64,000 bases of DNA from Paraescarpia echinospica (taxonomy: Eukaryota > Annelida > Polychaeta > Sabellida > Siboglinidae). The stretch is taken from assembly GCA_020002185.1 (NCBI GenBank), contig CM034533.1, positions 52,657,568 to 52,721,567 on the forward strand, written 5' to 3'. The notes under the pieces are model-generated. The model saw only the letters and a list, made by a program, of their open reading frames with translations. It had not been told where the DNA came from and searched no databases. The position numbers and the translations under genes are program-made. Positions 57,160 to 64,000 of the stretch are shown here, piece after piece; position 1 is the first letter of the stretch; each line of letters opens with the position of its first letter.

Positions 57160-57869
57160 GTTGTTTCGCGGCCGCTTTGCCCGTAGCGTAGTTGATTTTT
57201 GTTGGTGCATTTGTTGGCCTGGGATTGCACGTTTCCAAAAACATCCGTCACATTTTACCGGAGCCTAGAAGTTGGCTACAGTTGAAAATTGTTCGCGGTC
57301 GAAATATTTTTTCGCTGTAGAAGGAGTAGTGTTTGAATGTGAAACGATTTACGTCTGCAGTGGCCTTTTTGTTCTGTAAAACTTATGTTCTATGATAGTT
57401 ACAGCTCTCATTCGCCTGGTGACGGTGACCGAAATTGTAAATTAATTTTTGTCCGTGTCGTATCGTGTATGTGCGTGCGTGATGGTGTGTGAATGCGTGA
57501 TTGCGAGCATTCGTGCATAAGTGCGAACGTGCATGGATGCGTGCATGAATGCGTGAGTGTGCGAAAGTGCGTGAGTGTGCTCGAGTGCGTGCGTGTATGT
57601 CTTGGTGTACACGTGTGGTTGGGACCGCAATCGTTCTGTTGATGTTTCAGTACATTTTGTTAACGTTAATAAACCGTTTTGAATGGAGGGCCAAACAAGT
57701 TACTTAATTAAGTTAAAATGAGAACTAGGTCATCGGGCCACACATTTATTTCTTAATAAGTTAGCTTGGCGTGTGTGATCAGTTTATGAAACTGTTCCGT
57801 CGGCATGTGCGGTTAGCTGCAAGATACACGTCGATCACTAAATGTCACCTTGAGTGCCACAGATCCACA
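57160..57869. other. Intergenic, microsatellite-like, no gene
   Basis: Contains an impure GTGCGTGAATGC-type repeat at about 57464-57600. I recognised no coding sequence. Confidence 0.5.
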
Positions 57870-59294
57870 TTACATTTTGGTGAACTTCATCTACACAGCT
57901 TCCGGAGCGTCATCGACTAGATGAAATAGGTTGTAAAATAAGAGCAAATGCGAGCCTCGAGATCTGTAAAACGTTTAGCAAACTCCCGTCTCAGAAGCTC
58001 GATAAAAAATTCATACGTGTCCTGCCTTTCTGGTTCGTTTTTTCAGGAGTGTTGAGAAATGCAATTGTTGTGTATCGATCCCACACTCGTAGCTTGATCT
58101 CGAAAGTGGAAACGAACTAGAACAATTATTTGGTTAAATGTTCTCTTTCCTTAAGTTGAAAATTCAGCAGATTGAGATGCGCCACGATGTCAATAAGAAA
58201 TGTAAACTCGCATATTTAACAAGATTGCCAATTGAGAATTAACTCTAGATGGCAGGTGGACAAGGAAGCCGTTTGGCTGATCGAGAGTCCAACCGTTTTT
58301 ATCTACGTTTATCCCGCCTTTCTGAAATATGTGTCGATTTTATTTTTAAACATTCACGCTACTAGCACCCACACAATCAGCAGATAATCTGTTCCATTCA
58401 TTCACAGTCCTTTGTAAAAATGAGAACTTTCTTATATCTAATCTACACTACTCCTTTACTAATGTAACTTCATGTCATCTAGTCCTATCAATATTTTCAT
58501 AACCATTCAATATTTTAAACATTTCTATCTGGTCTCCTCTCAAACTCCTGGTCTCTAGTGTTGTTAAACCACATTCTTTTCGGCGAATTTCGTAACTAAG
58601 ATCCCTCAGTTTTGGTATCATTTTAGTATTATTAGTTGTTTTTCCTTATACGCTATATTTCGTTTAATTAATCCATTGGATTGGACTTCCCTTTGAAGCT
58701 GCAATTCGGCACTGCTCTGAAACCTTCATATCAGCACTAATGGTTGAACTTAAGTGCTTCTTTATAAATGTTGTAGTCTTCATTATGTCCAGTACGTCTA
58801 TATGACTTCCACATCATTTGTTTGTACTCAATTTTTCTAATGGCTTCTTTCGATAAGATTATGTAGGCTGACGTGTGAAAATGTCTGCTCCACGAACAAG
58901 CTAATTCCATGTCCCAGCTCGTGCACGCAACCGTGTCAGTGCACACCGCAGTAATATATATTGATGTTGCGCATTCGTCTCTGCCAGAAGGCGCGTGAGC
59001 TGCTGAAGGTTTAGGCCACGAACGCGAACGTAGTTCCCGGTCTTCACGACGGCGCTCTTGTATAGGATAGGTGATACAGCGGGACTAATGAGATTCGCAC
59101 TGGCACCTGCATCGGGTCGAATCTTTCCAATCAGCGAAACAACTCTTTTTGTTCTTCCTCCCACGGAAAGTGCACCACACAAACATTCTCATCCCGCTGG
59201 CCGCATTGTGTGCAATCTCGCGTTTAGTTCGCGGGCCGATTGAAATAGCTTCGCGAGCCGCAGTTGGCCCGCAGGCTGCGGGTTGCCGACTCCT
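57870..59294 (-). mobile_element. hAT element relic, minus orientation
   Basis: Reverse complement of the same hAT family as 52368-53146. GGCCGCATTGTGTGCAATCT, GAGCCGCAGTTGGCCCGCAG and GGGTTGCCGACTCCTA form the terminal region at 59190-59294. The block at about 57880-57900 (AACTTCATCTACACAGCTTC) matches the reverse of 52830-52850. It is interrupted by the reverse transcriptase fragment at 58309-58650. The left boundary is approximate. Confidence 0.6.
58309..58650 (-). pseudogene. Non-LTR reverse transcriptase C-terminal fragment
   Basis: The minus strand reads PKLRDLSYEIRRKECGLTTL, then ETRSLRGDQIEMFKILNGYE and NIDRT, a widespread C-terminal motif of CR1/Jockey-like reverse transcriptases. 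After a stop and frame loss come FSFLQRTVNEWNRLSA and VFKNKIDTYFRKAG with TAA at 58309-58311. It is 5' truncated. Confidence 0.8.
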
Positions 59295-61055
59295 ACCTTA
59301 GTTGAACGCAGTTCGACGTCCCATTACACATAACTGATCCTATTGGTAATTGTTATGAAAGCTGTGGCTTCGTAGACATAGTGAACAAAGCCGTGTTCCC
59401 ATTGTAGACGAATTGCCGAATTGCGGACACCTGTTTTGGTTGTGCATGGCTTCCTTTGAACCTCGAGGCGATGTAGAGGAGTGAAAGTCAAGGCGCAGAG
59501 GTGCACACCATTAGCGACAAAGTCTATTTAGTCGACTTGTTTTCAACAAAGGGAGCAGTATAGATATAAACACTTATCTTATCTAACAGCGCGCGCACGC
59601 ACCGGTGACGCGGGAACTAAATTCATATTGGGGGGGGGGGCAAACGGAGCGACTCGACTGTGATATCGGGAAACGGGGCTGTGTTGAAAAAATTTCGCCG
59701 CAGCTTGTCCGCTGTCTCGGCTCAGAACTCATGACATCAGAACAAACACGAGGGAGAGTGCTGTTGAGAAATTTTACTTTTTTACGTGGCGCCGCTACTG
59801 TAAATTCACCTTCTCCAACTTCTAGCTTCTCTCCGCTGTCTCCGCTGAAATGATGACATCCGAAGACGGGAGGTGGGGGGTGCTTTAGAAAACATTTTCG
59901 TCACCACGCTGCCTATTACAGGGGGGCTTTCACAGTCCACAAAAATACACATTAATCGTCTCATAAAATACAGCTGTACATATATACATATACTTTCAAT
60001 TAAACTAGAATATCATACAAAGGCTATCATTCAATATAGTATTTACACGTACCCTCTCATGCCCAGGTGGTTGTAAAGGGACCAGTAAAATATAATTTAA
60101 TTTTCTCCTGTAAAAATAATGCCAGTCTTTTTAAACTTTGTGGCAGAGTTTATGAAGACATAATTTAAAAAGCAAATTACGATTTTTTCACGGATTTAGT
60201 GTGAAGGAAATTAGCACATACGTTCGGTTTGTAGTCATTGCGTTTTAGAAGACTTCAGATAACATTCGTGATAATGACGTCACTGGTGTAATGTCAATTT
60301 TGAGAAAAAAATCACTATTTTTGGTGCACTCATGTTGGTATACTCTCCCTAGCAATGACACAGGAAACTGACTATTTTATAATTGTGTTGTTAGCTCGTG
60401 AGGAGGCCATGAACAGGTGATCCCTACAGCCTCCTGGACATGAATGGATTAAGACGTCTGTCTTCCCGCGACAAAAATTATAAAGTGTGTACGAGTGCGT
60501 ACGTGTGTGTGTGTGTTTCATTAATTAGAACGCGCTCATGCTTCAACCACCACAACCGATCGCAAAGATTGTTTAATGCGAATGCACATTTCCATACATA
60601 AAGCTAGAGGACAAAACATAGGGCCTAATTGCTGCAGTAGGTCCTATTATATTATACACGTCAGGAGAAGAATTACGTAACTACTCAAAGGAGCAAAATC
60701 TGGGTTTTGTATTGTCACTGCTATGGACATTCGTTAATGCTGACTTGTGTGGATTGTCTGTGGGGAGAGTAAAATAATTAAAGAAACATCGGATATCACA
60801 TAAAAATAACAAAACTAGTAAAGAAACTCACAAACATGACACAGAGCTGTAGCAAATTAAAGAATTATTAGTTGAAACAAAAAAGTTCGGAATCACCCCC
60901 AGACAGGCGTTCGTTTGCTATGTAGGACTAGGCGGTGGACTGTTCGAGCATCAGCTTAGCATAGAGCATTTTCGGAAATTCTTCCGCCTTGAAAAACCAT
61001 GGACATGAAACTTTGATACTTGTTCAGGCACGGAAATGATGGCATGGATTATAAA
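59295..61055. other. Intergenic, no recognised gene
   Basis: Contains a G10 run at about 59631 and a short GT run near 60500. ORFs at 59605-59853 and 59873-60076 lack recognisable motifs. Confidence 0.5.
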
Positions 61056-61267
61056 CAGTGTTCGAAATTACTGCCGACCCGGAGGCCCGAGACCGTCAAT
61101 TGAGTATTTCGTCGGGACGGTAATTTTGAAAATCTGCCGGCCCGCAAAGCCGGCAAATTAAAAAAATAATAATAATGGAGCATTTGTCAAGTATCCGAAC
61201 CAACCTCGATTTTTCCATTATAACTACACGTTTGCCTAAATTTGGAACCTCAGTGATTTAATTATGT

Positions 61268-61485
61268 CATTCAACATCATATCTATATTACGCAAATAGT
61301 GCGTCTTGACACACTTTTGAGGCCCAAAGAGCGACGGTCTGCGCCGCTGTGGCCGCGCGTTAACGCAGTGAGCGATATAGCAGCGTATGTCGTTGCAAAC
61401 TGGGTCACTCTTTGGGCCTCAAAAGTGCGCTAAGATGCGATATTGTTGTAACGTAACTATGCATGGGATGTTGTTGAATGATGGC
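61268..61485. mobile_element. Foldback/MITE insertion in the hAT relic
   Basis: Long imperfect inverted arms, with the best core CACTTTTGAGGCCCAAAGAG at 61312-61331 and CTTTGGGCCTCAAAAGTG at 61410-61427. Outer parts also pair (CATTCAACATCATATC with GGGATGTTGTTGAATG). The loop is GC-rich. Confidence 0.6.
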
Positions 61486-61634
61486 AATACCACATGAGGT
61501 ATACAAATTAGACAACAATGTTATTGTAACGACGAAGTCGAGGTAGGCCCGGATACTAAACAAGTGCAAATATGATGGTGACACTTGTGTCCTCCCGAAC
61601 GCGAAATTTAACGTAAGCGAAGTACAAAAACAAG

Positions 61635-62012
61635 TTGGAAAAACAAGAAAATATCAAGCTGATCAATGCTGATAGATTGATTGAGTTTAGTTTCGTAGTG
61701 CTGGCACTTTCAGCGAGTTCCGCTGAATGTGAAAGAGGCTTCAGCACAGTGAAACGAGTGAAGAGTTCAAGACCGAGTTTCGAAACCGCATCAAACCATC
61801 CACAATGTCAGCTACCACCACCAACCAGCTGCATTCGCCCGACATGGCTGACTTCAAACCCACAACAAGCACGAGGATACCCAACTTCAAATCCGAGTTG
61901 GACTCGGACAGTGACTCGTGTTTTCCTGTCAACAATAAACTGTTGTCTAGGTCTACGCACAGGGGTAGAATTTGACTTGTTTGAGGATTATGACAGCAGG
62001 AAAGCGAAATAA
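61635..62012 (+). pseudogene. hAT transposase C-terminal dimerisation fragment
   Basis: LALSASSAECERGFSTVKRV then KSSR matches the hAT dimerisation-domain signature LPVSSAECERGFSxMKRIKT, as found in ZNF862/KIAA1586-like proteins. The following residues diverge at once, and the catalytic region upstream is missing. Confidence 0.75.
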
Positions 62013-62035
62013 ATATAAATAAATTATTGAAGAAG

Positions 62036-62930
62036 CTGCACTACCGAGACGCAGAGTAGCCCCGGTTAAATTTAACTGCATGGCACTGTGGCGTCATGCC
62101 ACTTCCAAACACCAAACCATCTATACATGCAGAGCCATATACCGTGGGGCTCAATCATCATTGTGACAGTTGTCAAAGATAGATTCAGTGAGTGTTTCTA
62201 TCGTATAAATATACACTCTACATGAGCTGTGAACAATTATTCTTACGTTAAAAGCAGTTGATGAAGATGCATGTAAAGATGCATTACAAACCGTACGAAA
62301 TTACTATGGCTGGGATTTTGATTCATGAGAGCTGGAAACAGATGTAGGGTCTAAGATCTTTAACCCATATTATTTCACACGTGCCAAGGAATGAAATGTA
62401 ACAGTTTATAATCTGCTCGTTTTGTGGTCGCTGTCTTCACAACAACAATAACAGCTGTTGGCAGATGTAATCAAATTAGCAAAACTAATTTTAGTCACGC
62501 CCGCTACAAACGCTACCAATGAGCGGTCACCAATGACAGTGTCCCAAGTCGGGCCTACCCGAGGACAACCATGACAGTCAGTATGATGTTCTCCACGGTA
62601 AAAGAAGACCCATGTGTATGGTACGTAGTTGTCAATGGTTGCTTTACGTGATTCCAAGATTCGTTTGGATACATTTGTTTTAGAAATAGCTATAAACATG
62701 CAGTGTGCGTGTTCACTGCAGACATTGATGGAAGCAATGTTTCTATATCGAAAACAATTGTTTTAAATAAATGATGTGGACACTGTATATTTATATGTAA
62801 GGATAAAACATTATTGTGTGTGTGCGCGCCCGCCTGCTTGTGTTGGCGCGCGGCAATCCACGTTGAATAGCAATACGTGGATTACCCATTACAGTTGGGC
62901 AAACAAAAAACAGCTGCGTAAAGTTATCCA
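62036..62930. other. Intergenic, no recognised feature
   Basis: No element or coding similarity was recognised. Confidence 0.5.
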
Positions 62931-63060
62931 GTGGAGCGCAGTAGCGCCTTTCGAACCTCGGGCAAGTTCTTTCACTCTAGTTGCTGCAGTACACTCAACT
63001 GTATTACCTACCTGGTAATAGACAGTGGTGTATATTTGTGTACGAATAGTCTTCAGAACT
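62931..63060 (+). mobile_element. tRNA-derived SINE, deleted copy
   Basis: GTGGAGCGCAGTAGCGCCTT then TCGAACCTCGGGCAAGTTCT and TTCACTCTAGTTGCTGCAGT follow the 5' part of the CLASP-intron SINE, with box A and part of the region up to box B deleted. It stops near GTACGAATAGTCTTC, before the tail. Confidence 0.7.
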
Positions 63061-64000
63061 GGAAACCTCACTATATTCTATAGGCTCCCACTATAAGTAT
63101 TAACTTAGTTACCTTTAATAATTATTTGTTAAAGTTGAACAGTAGTGTACGTAGTATAGGGTCTGACGTATAGTGAGGGTTAATATGATAAGAGGCACTT
63201 GAACAACACGGATATATAATTTATCTTTTTACTAAATCTTTCGGTATTGTTGAAGCAAACTCAACCAACAGTGTGAAATGGCAAAATACAACTGCGAAAC
63301 GGTTCGCCGCTATTATATGAACCTTTAGTTGTTGCTTTCGTTTTTAATTAAGCTAACAGTTTGTAGATGTGTGTATTTAACTGTGGTGTATCTAGGCTAT
63401 TTATTCTGTAACCTAGGCCGTCCACACTATACGCAAACACTACTGATTCCAAACACGAAACCAAGGGCAACTGCTAGATTCAGTGTCCAGCATCTGGTGC
63501 AGCACGCCTATAGACCGTATACCCGAATATAATATACTGCCGCATTTCACGCAGTCACCCACTCTGCTTGCCTGGTCAGGATTACGCGACTATAAATATG
63601 CCTTTATCGTTAACACTGGACATTCTACGGCCAACACTATGTAATGGCGATTATTGGTCAGCCATCTAGGCCACTGCTGGGTTACGTCATATCACGTCAG
63701 CGCGGGGATAACAGGTTGCTACGAAACAAACCCTAGTCCACGATACACCGAAATACAATTCTCTGTAAATACTAATAGTATTGTTTGCCAACGGTGAACG
63801 ACTTTTATTAATCACGATGTAATATAAATGTGTCCGGTATGACTTTAGGGGGATTTATATCTGACCTCAGCAGGCTATAGCCGCCGATGGTGGTGAATGG
63901 AATCGTCCGGTTGCGTAGCTGACGCCGCTGATCGCGGCCTGCTTAGCGGCGACAGAAGCGAGTGGCCGACCGCCGAGGCATAACATTACGTCGGCGCCTT
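63061..64000. other. Intergenic, no recognised feature
   Basis: GC content rises toward the window end (63.85-64.0 kb), with GCCGCCGATGG and GCGGCGACAG blocks. I recognised no gene. Confidence 0.4.

Larger units (their letters stand above)
61056..62035 (+). mobile_element. Second hAT-type relic
   Basis: It begins CAGTGTTCGAAATTACTGCC, a typical hAT-style start (CAGNGTTCGA), followed by GC-rich CCCGGAGGCCCGAG and GCCGGCCCGCAAAGCCGGC palindromic blocks. The transposase C-terminus follows at 61635. No matching right terminal repeat was found, so the end is approximate. Confidence 0.55.

Noticed and set aside
57464..57640. Telomere-like or coding repeat
   Set aside because: It is an impure GTGC/GTGA microsatellite with no consistent unit.

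Overview
The window is animal nuclear DNA. Split genes with GT-AG introns, tRNA-derived SINEs, Ty3/gypsy, pogo-like, hAT and non-LTR elements, and many minisatellites all point to a repeat-rich invertebrate genome. The protein and the SINE type suggest a marine lophotrochozoan, probably a mollusc, but the sequence alone does not settle the species.

From 1 to about 37.8 kb the plus strand carries the 3' half of one gene, CLASP (CLIP-associating protein; Mast/Orbit/chb in fly), a microtubule plus-end stabiliser. I place 21 coding exons (2355-36053), all with GT-AG junctions and continuous phase. Together they encode the last 744 residues: the SxIP/Ser-Arg linker, a middle TOG domain, a linker, and the C-terminal TOG-like, CLIP-binding region. 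A 39-nt cassette exon (25060-25098) is possible. The first exon seen starts inside the last unit of a 45-bp minisatellite of about 53 copies. Each unit contains a 3' splice-site-like sequence, so the array is a ladder of in-frame alternative acceptors at 15-residue steps. This is the most unusual thing in the window. Other CLASP introns hold tandem arrays (86, 152, 31, 65, 56, 102 and about 42 bp), a 0.85-kb pyrimidine-rich tract, SINEs and small DNA-transposon derivatives. Many of these lie within tens of bases of a splice site.

From 38.3 to 64 kb I see no host gene. The interval is a nest of mobile elements: an 8-kb structure with about 190-bp inverted ends (38.3-46.4 kb) filled with an unclassified repeat family that carries antisense non-LTR reverse transcriptase pieces; a 4.2-kb decayed pogo/Tigger-like transposon (47.9-52.2 kb) with a reversed copy of the same family inside it; two hAT relics in opposite orientation (52.4-53.1 and 57.9-59.3 kb); between them a young 3.3-kb Ty3/gypsy deletion derivative (53.8-57.2 kb) with near-identical 176-bp LTRs and a 5-bp target duplication; and another hAT relic with a foldback insert (61.1-62.0 kb). 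The last 2 kb hold only a SINE fragment.

All calls come from reading the sequence and from remembered family features. No database search was run.
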